Source of the DNA: Anaerolineaceae bacterium
GTDB lineage: Bacteria > Chloroflexota > Anaerolineae > 4572-78
Assembly (NCBI GenBank): GCA_024762375.1
Contig: JANTHQ010000004.1
Span: 1 to 20,752 of the forward strand
DNA: 20,752 nucleotides
Direction: 5' to 3'
The translations under genes were made by a program, and so were the position numbers. Below the pieces are notes generated by a model, which made no database searches, had not been told where the DNA came from, and saw only the letters and a list, made by a program, of their open reading frames with translations. Positions 6,973 to 15,615 of this stretch are shown here, one piece after another. Numbering within the stretch: the first letter of the stretch is position 1; each line of letters opens with the position of its first letter.

Positions 6973-9306
6973 TTATTCTGAACTTTCTTGTTGGTCGGTG
7001 GCATCAGTTGCTACCGATGCGTTCAATTCAGACAACCATTTGACATCGCCACCCAACCGAATCACCACTTCGGAAGCGTGCAGTTTATCACCCAATTCTG
7101 CCACAGCCGCTTTCATCACTTCTTCCACTTCGGCAGTTGACCAAATGGATGCAGTCGCTTCGCTGATGACCTGTTCGCGCCATGCGTTGCGCTGGGTATC
7201 TTCAAATAGCCGCAGGTTTTCTATTTTTTGCGACAGTTGCTGGGCAACCGCACGCAAAATTATTTCGGCATCTGCCGAATTCTGTCCCTCCGGCAACCCC
7301 ATCGACAGGCTGCCGAGCTGCTCGTCCTGCACTATCAGCGGCACTGTGACCATTTTTGTGCCGTTAATCGCTTTGCGCCGGTCTTTGAGCGGGGTTATGC
7401 CGGATAAATCATAACTGAAGCCAATACCGTCGCGAGAATGGTAGCGTTCTTCCAGCGTTTCTGCCCAAGCTTCGCGGGTTTGGCGCTGCAAAGCGCGCTC
7501 GGCGCGCTGCTGGGCTTCTTGGGCGGCAGCCCACTGCTGCGCACCGTCAATCGCGATGGCCAACTGTGTTGCCATCGCTTCGAACACGGTCAGGTTTCGT
7601 TTGGTAAAGGTGTATGGTTCGTCGGCCTGCATATCGAGCACGCCGATGACCCGTCCTTCCACCATCAGCGGCACGGCCAATTCCGAACGGGTGGCGGGCA
7701 AAAGCGGGTTGGGTTTGTGAATGTCGCTCAACTCGGTGTCGGGCACCACGATGGGGCGTCCGCTGGCGGCGACTCGCCCGACGATTGACCCTTCGCCGAT
7801 GGGCAGTTGGTGCCGCCGAGCGCGCAATTTTTCGCCGACCTGCCCCGTTCCCTGCCGCAGCACGACATTTTGGCCCAAATCATCGACGTAATACACTTGA
7901 ACATAATACAAATCAAATTGCTGGCGAATGAACTCGGTGATGGTGGGCAGCAGTTTGCTCTCTTCGCGGATGGCCGCTGCCCGTTGCCCGACTTCCATTG
8001 AAAGGGTCAACTCGTTGGTACGGGCGGCAACCTGTTCTTCCAGCGAACCGATGAGATTGCGCAACCGCGCCGTCATATCGTTGAACACCCGTGCCAGCTG
8101 TGCAATTTCATCGCGGCCTTCTACCGGTGCGAGCACATCCAGCCGCCCTTCGGCAACTTGCTGCGCCACGGTTGTCAATCGGGTAATGGGGCTGGTGAGG
8201 ATTTGCCCCAGCCACACCGATGCAATCAGTGCGGCTAGCCCCACCGCGATGGTCAGCAGTAAGGCTTGCCGCCGCTGGCCGGTGATGGGGGCCAAAAAGA
8301 CTTCTCTCGGCTGGAAAAATGCCACCAGCCATGGCTGCGCTTGCAAACGCACCACAGCCACCTGGTCGATTTTATCGCCGGTGGCGATATCGGTGGCGGT
8401 AAAAAGTGGTTCCGACAGCGATTTGCGCAGATTGGTTTCCAATTCCGGCAGATTTACCGCCAGCTCATCGGGGGTGCCGGGCGGCAACCGGAATTTCTGC
8501 TGCATTTCAGACAGCCAGTCGGTATTGGTGGGCGGCACAAGCAGTTTATAATTCACGGCGGGGGCGATGTCGGCATTACCGTGCGCCAGATGCATGTGGT
8601 TTTCATCGAACAGCACGGCAAACGAACCGGGCCCGGCTTTGTTGGCGCTCCGTTCCATCAATTCTTGCAGCAGTGCTGCCGAGTATTTTATCCGCAAAAC
8701 GCCAACGATGGTGTTGTCGGCACCGAATACCGGGGTACTGAGATAGAATACCGGGGTATCGCCGCCTTCAAAATATAGCGGCGAAATATACGGCTGGCGG
8801 CTGACCAGCGGCACGCGGAAATATTCGCGCGACGATTCATTTCGGCCAAAATTGGCGCTATCGGTATCAGAAACATTCAGCCCGGATTTGTCGAGCAGGG
8901 CGTATGACAGGATGTGTTCGGGGTCCTTTTCCTGCAGGCTGCGCAAAATATCCACCTGATTGCCGAAACTGGGGCGGAAATAGTTTCGGTCGAGCAAAGC
9001 GACGAAATCAGGCAGTTTGGCTTCGGTGCGCATTGCGTCAATGGATGAAAGGAAGAAGGTATCGAGCCGGTCGGCGCTTTCGGTGGCGGCTGTCACCAGC
9101 GATTGGTTGGCTGCCGTCGTGAGCGCCCGGCGAACACCCTGGTCGGTAAAAATACCCAGCACCGCGACAGCCAGCAGCAACACCGGCACAAAGGTGAGAA
9201 TCAATTTTGCCCGCAGTGACACTCGCCGGAACAATTGCACATCAATATATGCGCCAATGGCAAATGCGGCAACGGCAACGACAATCAACCAAATGGTGGT
9301 ACTCAT
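6973..9306 (-). CDS. Kinase-less dCache-HAMP-GAF receptor ending in half-GAF
   Basis: 780 residues if started at ATG 9315; the ATG at 9306 (777 aa) is preferred because AGAGGGGG sits 9 bases before it and touches the first ATG. Residue numbers here use the longer form. TM helices are ~8-25 and ~37-57, joined by the basic linker DVQLFRRVSLR, and ~348-370. Residues ~60-345 form a dCache-like extracellular sensor (LLDKSGLNVSDTDS, SREYF, YISPLYFEGGDTPVF). HAMP is ~371-425 and is followed by the coil LIGSLEEQVAARTNEL. The signature GAF is ~440-595 (NPLLPATRSELAVPL, VIGVLDMQAD), the degenerate GAF with Trp617 is ~605-705, and the half-GAF is ~710-757, before an acidic Ser/Glu tail. There is no kinase, methyl-accepting or cyclase domain. 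dCache domains commonly bind small ligands such as amino acids or organic acids; the ligand here is unknown. It probably signals through the kinase encoded next to it. Confidence 0.93.
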   Translation of the reverse strand: MSTTIWLIVVAVAAFAIGAYIDVQLFRRVSLRAKLILTFVPVLLLAVAVLGIFTDQGVRRALTTAANQSLVTAATESADRLDTFFLSSIDAMRTEAKLPDFVALLDRNYFRPSFGNQVDILRSLQEKDPEHILSYALLDKSGLNVSDTDSANFGRNESSREYFRVPLVSRQPYISPLYFEGGDTPVFYLSTPVFGADNTIVGVLRIKYSAALLQELMERSANKAGPGSFAVLFDENHMHLAHGNADIAPAVNYKLLVPPTNTDWLSEMQQKFRLPPGTPDELAVNLPELETNLRKSLSEPLFTATDIATGDKIDQVAVVRLQAQPWLVAFFQPREVFLAPITGQRRQALLLTIAVGLAALIASVWLGQILTSPITRLTTVAQQVAEGRLDVLAPVEGRDEIAQLARVFNDMTARLRNLIGSLEEQVAARTNELTLSMEVGQRAAAIREESKLLPTITEFIRQQFDLYYVQVYYVDDLGQNVVLRQGTGQVGEKLRARRHQLPIGEGSIVGRVAASGRPIVVPDTELSDIHKPNPLLPATRSELAVPLMVEGRVIGVLDMQADEPYTFTKRNLTVFEAMATQLAIAIDGAQQWAAAQEAQQRAERALQRQTREAWAETLEERYHSRDGIGFSYDLSGITPLKDRRKAINGTKMVTVPLIVQDEQLGSLSMGLPEGQNSADAEIILRAVAQQLSQKIENLRLFEDTQRNAWREQVISEATASIWSTAEVEEVMKAAVAELGDKLHASEVVIRLGGDVKWLSELNASVATDATDQQESSE

Positions 9307-9307
9307 A

Positions 9308-12300
9308 TCAATCATCCCCCTCTACTGAAAGTTGCACAGTAGTTTCGGGGGCTTGCATGCTGCGTCCCACTTCTTTCACGGCAATGCGCAATGCCTCCTC
9401 GATAGATTGAGCCGACTGGATTTTCTCGTTGATGGCGTTGATGCGTGCTTCGCGAGCAGCGCGCCGCTGCGTTTCGTCCAGCAATCGCAACGAGTCGGCC
9501 ACTTGTGCAAATTCGGCAGCGATGGCTTGCAGTAGTGCAATTTCTTCCGGCAGCCATTCACGCCGTTGGCCCGGCCGTTCCTGCACCCCCAGCACACCCG
9601 TCACTTCGTCGCGCCACAACACCGGTAATACCACTTCGGGCGAGGGGTTTCGGTCGGTGGGCGCGGTGCGAACAATCGGTGTTTTCTGGGTTACGGCCTC
9701 GGCGATATCTTCTTCCGGCACGGGCGGCAGGTCAATTTCCGGGTCGGATACTTTTTGGTATGCCAGTTTCGGGTGGGTTTGGTGATAGGCTTTCCACGAT
9801 TGGATGGTATATCGCCGTTGAGTAGCTTCCACTTCTGCCAGCGCCGCCCGGGTTTCTTCCAGCAATCGCTGGTTTTCAACGGTTGTCGCCACCTGTAGAA
9901 TGATGGAGTTGTACGGTTGAATTTCATCGGCTTTGAATGGATGCGGCACATCACCCTGAAGAACCAGCGCCCCCAAATACCGATGCCCAACCTGCAATGG
10001 GAATACCGCCAGCGACCGAGTTTGCTGCGCTTCGAGCCACGCGAGCGTCGGGGCATCGAGCGTGTTGTCTGTTCGTGCATCGGCAACAAAACGCGGTTCG
10101 GTGCTGACCAGTGTCGCCATCGAGTTATCCAGCGGTTGCACAAATTGTTTTCCGATTTCACTGGGAGGCGTTCCCCGCCCGTTGTGCCAGTTGGCGATGA
10201 CCGTCAGTGTTTCGGTGCGAGTGAGCAAATCGCGGCGCAGGGTAAACATTACCGCCCGGTTCATATCGGTGATGGGGAATGCGCCCAGCACAACCGACAA
10301 CACATCTTGCAGGTTGTTGGCCGCATTCAAACTTTGGCTGACATCATACAGCCGCTCGGTGTTGGCCAGCGCCTGTTGCGTCTGTTTGAATAGCCGCCGA
10401 TTTTCGATGGTGGCCGACAGCAGCGACGCTATTTGGATGAAAAACGTTTCGTCATCGGGCGTAAATGTTCCGCCGGCACGCGCCCCGACACACAATGCGC
10501 CGATGACCTGTGTGCCAACCGTCAGCGGGGCAATCATCAGCGAATGGATGCCTTGGGCGTTCCACTGCTGCACATCGTCCCACAAACTGTTTTCCGCCTG
10601 CGAAACAATGGCAACATGGATGCCTTCGCCCCGATTTGCACCGCCGGTGCGCTGCCGATTTTGAATTATCACCGAACCGAGCAGGGTATTTTCTACCGGC
10701 ACAGATGCCGAAAAATCAACGCCCGGTTCGGTGGCAAAAGCCATCAATTCAAGCTGGTCTGTCGAGCGGTTCAGCAGATAGAGATGCACCGCATCGGCAC
10801 GCCAAATATCTTTGATATGTCCCGCCGAGACTTCGAGCACACTCGCTTCGGTATCGATGCGGCTCAATGCCTGGCTCATTTCGTTGAGCAGTGCCGGCCG
10901 CCGGGCTTGTTCTGCCAGCGTGCCGAGCGCCTGCTGGGCTTCCACAAACAACCGCGCATTATCCAACGACAGCGCCGTTTGTCCGGCAACGTTCAGCATC
11001 AGAGCAATATCATCTTCTGACCAGTGCCGCGCCTCCGTTTCATCATAAACTTCTATCGCGCCGAGAAGTTGGCCGCGCAAAACGATGGGCACTGCCAGCG
11101 CCGATTTTACCCGCGCCGACGCCCCTCCCGTCACCATCGTTGGTGCACGACGGCGCAGCGCATCGCGCATTTCTTGCCGCCAAACATCGCCGGGGGTGGT
11201 AAACATATTCCCCGCCCGACGGAACAATTGCGGTTCGGAATTGGTAACCAGCGCGCGCCAGTTATCGGGCAATCGCAAATCAATTTCGTCGGCGGCATCG
11301 GTTTCTGCCGGTGGCGCACCGAGTCTCACCAGCCCGTGAGAGGTGTTCAATGCCAGCGACAGTTCGCGAGCGGCGGTTTTCAAAATGGTATTTACATCGA
11401 CACTGCTGGTTAGTTTCGCGCCAATTTCGCGGCTCAACTGTTCGCGAGTGGCGCGAGCCTGCGCTTCATCCAGCAATCGCTGATTTTCCAAACTGATGAC
11501 CACCTGGTCGGCGATGGTGCGCATTTGCCGCACATGGTTTTCCACCAAACCGCCGAGCGGTTCTGCGCTGAAATAACCGAGCATGCCGAGCGGTTTTCCG
11601 CGGGCGTGCAGGCCGAGCACCACCCCGCCACGCAGTTTCATCCCGCGCAGATATCCGCGCGCCGCTGCCGACATCGCTTCTGATTCGTCCAGCGCGTCCC
11701 GGAACAGAATGATTGTCTGCGGGTTTTCAGTGGTTTGGCGCACTGTTTCGGCATCCCATACCGGAACGTTTGCCATTTTGGGCTGCAGCAGCAGTTCATC
11801 GCGCGCCACTTGCACGGCATGAACATCGCCGTGGCTGGGCAGGCCGCTGTCGTCGGTGGCGGTAAACAGGGTTATGGCGCACTGTGCCATATTCAGAGAA
11901 ACGGCAATTTGTGCAGCACCGAGTGCGACATCTTCAATATTGCTCGCCGCGCCGATTGCCCGGCTAGCGCGATACAGTGTTTCGGTTTCAAACAGTGATG
12001 CCCGCAGTTCGGCGGCCTGTCGCCGCGTTTGCTCAAACAACCGGGCCCGTTCCAGCGCTTCGGTAATTTGGGTGGCAATATCCGCCAGCAATGCTTCATC
12101 TTCCGCAGAAAGCGGCTGGTCCGGGTCATCGTACACGCCAACTTGCCCGATACGTGCGCCATGGATGTCCATCGGCTGGCTGATGACTGCGGCATCGGCC
12201 AGCGGGTCATCATCAAACGGCAGCGGTTCCACAGCGCCCTGCTGGAATTGATAACCTGCGGCGGGTTTCTGCTGCCGCGCCGAAAAATCGCGCCAGCCAT

Positions 12301-13267
12301 CAAGGGTGGTCAATTGCTGTAACGTACCCAACTCGCGCAAACGGGTTTCCATCTCCTGCCGAAGCAGGGTACTTTCCAAAGCAATGGCTACCTGCCCGCA
12401 AACTTCTTCCAAAATAATTTGGTCATCCGCGTCCAGCAAGCCGGGAATATCACTTTGAACATCGAGTAATGCCAGCACGGTATCGCCCAGTTTGATGGGG
12501 ATAACCAGTTCGCCCGCAGTTTCCGGCAGATGTGGATTTGGCCGCCAATCGGGGTCGCCGGTGATATCCGGTCGCAACACCGATTGTTTGAGCTGCGCCG
12601 CCAAACCAATCAAACCTTTGCCCACCGGCATTTGATGCTCTTCAGCCATCATGGCCGCACCGATATCGCCGTATCCGGCAACCAGCACGGCCGCATCCAA
12701 TTCGGCATCAAACCGGAGCAGTTGCACATGGTAATAATGAAAATGTTCTTTGATTTGGGTAACCACACGCCGGTAAAGTTCATTCAGGCTTCCGGCGGTA
12801 GCGATGGCCTGATTAACCTGTGTGACCAGCTGTACTTGGCGGCGGCGGCGTTCCTGCCACTCGGTTTCGGCACTGACGAGTGCTTCGGCCTGCAAATGTT
12901 CGCGCCGCACATCTCGCAGCGATACCCGCAAAAAAGTAGCCCCATCGATTTCCACAGCCCGCAGATTGAGTCGCACAAAAACAGGGGTTTCGGCGACCGT
13001 TTGCAGCACGAAATCGAAGGTTTGAGGCTGTCCGGCCATTGCTTTGGTTTCATGCTCTATCAGAATCGCCGCAGATTCGCCGCCTTCGGGCTGGAAGCGG
13101 GGCAGGAAATCGGAAAATAGTTTGCCCACGCACGCATTTCTATCGACCCCCAGCAAATTCAGTGCGGCGGCGTTGACGTGCACGCACTGGCCATCGCGCA
13201 GCAGAATCATACCTTCGCTGGCAGTTTCAAATAGAAATTCGTACAAATTTGGGTCATCCATCATCAT
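9308..13267 (-). CDS. Giant soluble PAS-multi-GAF scaffold (1319 aa)
   Basis: 1319 residues with no membrane segment and no catalytic domain. The start is the first of three consecutive ATGs, with AAAGGA 7 bases upstream overlapping the previous stop. Domains in order: PAS ~5-125 (FETASEGMILLRDGQCVHVN); signature GAF1 ~150-305; degenerate GAF2 ~315-410 with Trp325; GAF3 ~425-600; GAF4 ~605-772; GAF5 ~785-960; GAF6 ~965-1135; degenerate GAF7 ~1145-1265 with Trp1158; half-GAF ~1268-1316. Most GAFs end in the helix pattern ENxRLL/ENARLF, which gives regularly spaced coiled-coil joints. GAF4 opens with the same pattern (TREQLSREIGAKLTSS) that forms the C-terminal half-GAFs of this and four sister proteins, but continues into a complete GAF. 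This shows what those tails derive from. It may act as a cytoplasmic integrator or scaffold; the ligands are unknown. It overlaps or abuts the dCache gene, which starts at its stop codon. Confidence 0.93.
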   Translation of the reverse strand: MMMDDPNLYEFLFETASEGMILLRDGQCVHVNAAALNLLGVDRNACVGKLFSDFLPRFQPEGGESAAILIEHETKAMAGQPQTFDFVLQTVAETPVFVRLNLRAVEIDGATFLRVSLRDVRREHLQAEALVSAETEWQERRRRQVQLVTQVNQAIATAGSLNELYRRVVTQIKEHFHYYHVQLLRFDAELDAAVLVAGYGDIGAAMMAEEHQMPVGKGLIGLAAQLKQSVLRPDITGDPDWRPNPHLPETAGELVIPIKLGDTVLALLDVQSDIPGLLDADDQIILEEVCGQVAIALESTLLRQEMETRLRELGTLQQLTTLDGWRDFSARQQKPAAGYQFQQGAVEPLPFDDDPLADAAVISQPMDIHGARIGQVGVYDDPDQPLSAEDEALLADIATQITEALERARLFEQTRRQAAELRASLFETETLYRASRAIGAASNIEDVALGAAQIAVSLNMAQCAITLFTATDDSGLPSHGDVHAVQVARDELLLQPKMANVPVWDAETVRQTTENPQTIILFRDALDESEAMSAAARGYLRGMKLRGGVVLGLHARGKPLGMLGYFSAEPLGGLVENHVRQMRTIADQVVISLENQRLLDEAQARATREQLSREIGAKLTSSVDVNTILKTAARELSLALNTSHGLVRLGAPPAETDAADEIDLRLPDNWRALVTNSEPQLFRRAGNMFTTPGDVWRQEMRDALRRRAPTMVTGGASARVKSALAVPIVLRGQLLGAIEVYDETEARHWSEDDIALMLNVAGQTALSLDNARLFVEAQQALGTLAEQARRPALLNEMSQALSRIDTEASVLEVSAGHIKDIWRADAVHLYLLNRSTDQLELMAFATEPGVDFSASVPVENTLLGSVIIQNRQRTGGANRGEGIHVAIVSQAENSLWDDVQQWNAQGIHSLMIAPLTVGTQVIGALCVGARAGGTFTPDDETFFIQIASLLSATIENRRLFKQTQQALANTERLYDVSQSLNAANNLQDVLSVVLGAFPITDMNRAVMFTLRRDLLTRTETLTVIANWHNGRGTPPSEIGKQFVQPLDNSMATLVSTEPRFVADARTDNTLDAPTLAWLEAQQTRSLAVFPLQVGHRYLGALVLQGDVPHPFKADEIQPYNSIILQVATTVENQRLLEETRAALAEVEATQRRYTIQSWKAYHQTHPKLAYQKVSDPEIDLPPVPEEDIAEAVTQKTPIVRTAPTDRNPSPEVVLPVLWRDEVTGVLGVQERPGQRREWLPEEIALLQAIAAEFAQVADSLRLLDETQRRAAREARINAINEKIQSAQSIEEALRIAVKEVGRSMQAPETTVQLSVEGDD
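9316..9323 (-). promoter_or_regulatory. Ribosome binding site deciding the dCache protein start
   Basis: AGAGGGGG ends directly against ATG 9315 (zero spacing) but lies 9 bases before the in-frame ATG 9306. The second ATG is therefore the better start, and translation would restart one base after the stop of the preceding gene. Confidence 0.6.
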
Positions 13268-13274
13268 AGCACAG

Positions 13275-13280
13275 TCCTTT
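13275..13280 (-). promoter_or_regulatory. Ribosome binding site before the triple ATG of the 1319-aa gene
   Basis: AAAGGA, 7 bases before the first of three consecutive in-frame ATGs (13259-13267) and overlapping the stop of the four-GAF gene. The spacing favours the first ATG. Confidence 0.6.
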
Positions 13281-15615
13281 AGCCGTTGGCGTCCGGGTGC
13301 AATCGTTCATCGCGCAACTGTATAAAAGCGCGACGCCCCAGCACACGGCTAAGTTGCTCTGCAGAAATGCGCATCACCGAGTCCACATCGGCGGCGCTGC
13401 GAATTTGGGTGGTTACTTCTCGTAAGATGGTCTCTCGACGGGCACGTGCCTGCGCTTGCCGATACAATCGGGCGTTTTGGATGGCGACGGCCAAATGGTT
13501 GGCCATGCTATTCATCAGCACCACATCGCGCTCGGTGTAGGCGTTGTATTGATAGCTCTGAACCGACATTACCCCCATAATGCGGTCGCCGAGCATTAAA
13601 GGCACGAATAGCAGGGTGGCGGCCGGGTCGCCTTTTTCCGGGTTGGCATCGGTGCGGCGCAGGGCGATATCCGCCACTTCGTCCGGCGTGCGAGAGATGA
13701 GCAACGGCTCACCCGATTCCAACACTTGCCGAATATGACTGTGTTCTGCGGCAGGAACATCCGGCAATTCACGCATGCTGCCGCCATCATACACCAACGG
13801 GAAACTGACCATTTCCGTGCCGCGGTCGTACAGCGCCACGTAAAAAGCCTCTAGCGGAACGATACGCCGCACTTCCTGATAGACCGTTTCCAGCACATGT
13901 TCCATATCCAACTGCCGCGAAACCTCTCGCAGCACTTTGTTCACCGATGCCAACTCGCGGGTTTGCTGTTCGGTGAGATGCAGGGTGTAGAGGTTTTGAG
14001 TGGCCACCGCCGCCTGCCCCGCCAGCGACATCAACCGGCGTTCTTCTGCATCAGACAGCGCCAGCGATTGCGCATAACTGCCGGTGATGAATCCCACCAC
14101 CCGCCCGCCAACCACCAGCGGCACCACCAGCAGTGTCGATGCACCCAACTGTCCGCCGAAATATCCGCGCAGCATGGGATGCAAGCGCGCATTGCGCGGC
14201 ACTCTCTCCAGCACCAGCGTGTGTTCCGGGTCCAGTGCATCCACCAGCGACGCAAACAGCGAATATTGCAATCGCGGTTGGATGTGTACATCAACCGGTT
14301 CGGTAATGGCCGACACATTCAAAACCCAGTTGGGGGTTTGGTTCGGCGATTTGGGTTGGTCAAAAAAGAACAGGCCGACATCAATCGGGTCTTCGCCCAA
14401 ACGGGTGTAACGATACACCGCCTCTAAAATTTCATCATACGACTGGGCAATGTTGATATCGGCACTGGTTTCATACAAAATTTCCGCTTCGGTGAATGCC
14501 GTTTGGATTTGATTAAATAACCGGCGGTTATGGATGGTTGATGCCAAAAATGATGAAATGTGCAGAATCATTTCCTCATCGCGGATATCATATGCGTTGA
14601 CCGTTTTGCTGCTCACGGTCAACACGCCGATAACCTGCTGGCCCAACGCCAGCGGCACGGCCATTGTGGACAAAAAACCTTCGGCGGCAAGTTGGCGGCA
14701 ATCGACATATTTACTGTTGGTTAAATATGGAATGCCCACCAGTGTTTGCTGTTTGATGGTTGATTCCAGCAAGGTTCCCACCAGCGGAACCGTCGTTTTC
14801 GACAGCAGTTCGCCCGTTTCACCATCGAACGTATGCCGTTCAACCCAAGCATCTTGATTCGGCTGCAGCAGTGCAATTTCTGCGCGGATTGAATGCACAA
14901 TACGCCCGATATATTTCGCCGCCACGCGCATCGCCTGGTCGAGCGTAACCGTCATGTTCAGCGCCGTGCCCATTTCATTCAGCAAAATCAGGCGGCGAGA
15001 CTGATCTTCGCTGCTCCGCAGCAAACGGATATTTTGCGATGCCACCACAATTTGCGCGGCGATGGCGTTGAATACCGGCAGCAAATCATCGGCAAGCATT
15101 TCCGGTGGGGCGACCTGCACGCTTAAAACGCCGATAACGTGGTCAACAATGGTCATCGGCACGGCCAATTCGGCATATTCACCAGCATCAGAAATTTGCC
15201 CGGCATGGTCACGAGCCACACGCGCCACCAAATTATGGGGATGGTCAACCGGAATTTTGCGCCGAGCCTCGCGCTCATCGTCTGTCATGCCGGCCATCGC
15301 AGACAGCACAAATGCCGGTTTAGCGGTATCTTTATTCAAAAAGTAGATGCCCACCGCGGCTAAATTGAAATTGCTGCGAATGAGCAGCGCAACTTCTTCC
15401 AGCAAATCATCCGGGTCGAAAACCGTGGCGGTCAAATCGCTGATGGCAGCAACCGTTTCCAGTGCCACCGGCGATATCGGGGCAGGCCCAGAAACCGTTG
15501 CCGGGGGCAACGGTGACGGCGCAAGCGGGGTTTCTGTTTCCGCATCCGGCTCGAAAAGGTTGCCAAACCCGGAAAATAGCCCGTCAAATTGGTCGTTCAG
15601 GTTACTGTCTGCCAT
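13279..15615 (-). CDS. Soluble four-GAF protein ending in half-GAF
   Basis: The frame is open further upstream (to 15747), but that extension lies inside the ParA gene and is Arg/Ser-rich; the ATG at 15613-15615 gives a 778-residue protein and is preceded by AAAGGAG at 15629-15635. This start overlaps ParA by 14 bases. Residues 1-50 are a low-complexity leader with a Phe/Gly/Leu segment (DGLFSGFGNLF) followed by acidic and Pro/Ala-rich sequence. GAF domains lie at ~50-200 (EYAELAVPMTIVDHVIGVLS), ~205-370 (FLSTMAVPLALGQQVIGVLT), ~375-545 (STLLVVPLVVGGRVVGFI) and ~555-720 (TLLFVPLMLGDRIMGVMSV). The half-GAF tail is ~722-768 (RARRETILREVTTQIRSAAD). There is no catalytic or membrane segment. It lacks the NPLLPxTR signature GAF found in the other large proteins. 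Being next to ParA with an unstructured N-terminus, it is one candidate ParA partner. Confidence 0.92.
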   Translation of the reverse strand: MADSNLNDQFDGLFSGFGNLFEPDAETETPLAPSPLPPATVSGPAPISPVALETVAAISDLTATVFDPDDLLEEVALLIRSNFNLAAVGIYFLNKDTAKPAFVLSAMAGMTDDEREARRKIPVDHPHNLVARVARDHAGQISDAGEYAELAVPMTIVDHVIGVLSVQVAPPEMLADDLLPVFNAIAAQIVVASQNIRLLRSSEDQSRRLILLNEMGTALNMTVTLDQAMRVAAKYIGRIVHSIRAEIALLQPNQDAWVERHTFDGETGELLSKTTVPLVGTLLESTIKQQTLVGIPYLTNSKYVDCRQLAAEGFLSTMAVPLALGQQVIGVLTVSSKTVNAYDIRDEEMILHISSFLASTIHNRRLFNQIQTAFTEAEILYETSADINIAQSYDEILEAVYRYTRLGEDPIDVGLFFFDQPKSPNQTPNWVLNVSAITEPVDVHIQPRLQYSLFASLVDALDPEHTLVLERVPRNARLHPMLRGYFGGQLGASTLLVVPLVVGGRVVGFITGSYAQSLALSDAEERRLMSLAGQAAVATQNLYTLHLTEQQTRELASVNKVLREVSRQLDMEHVLETVYQEVRRIVPLEAFYVALYDRGTEMVSFPLVYDGGSMRELPDVPAAEHSHIRQVLESGEPLLISRTPDEVADIALRRTDANPEKGDPAATLLFVPLMLGDRIMGVMSVQSYQYNAYTERDVVLMNSMANHLAVAIQNARLYRQAQARARRETILREVTTQIRSAADVDSVMRISAEQLSRVLGRRAFIQLRDERLHPDANG

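Noticed and set aside
6239..7414. 391-codon plus-strand open frame opposite the kinase and dCache genes
   Set aside because: Ser/Thr/Cys-rich translation with no motif, spanning the junction of two well-supported minus-strand genes; a shadow frame.
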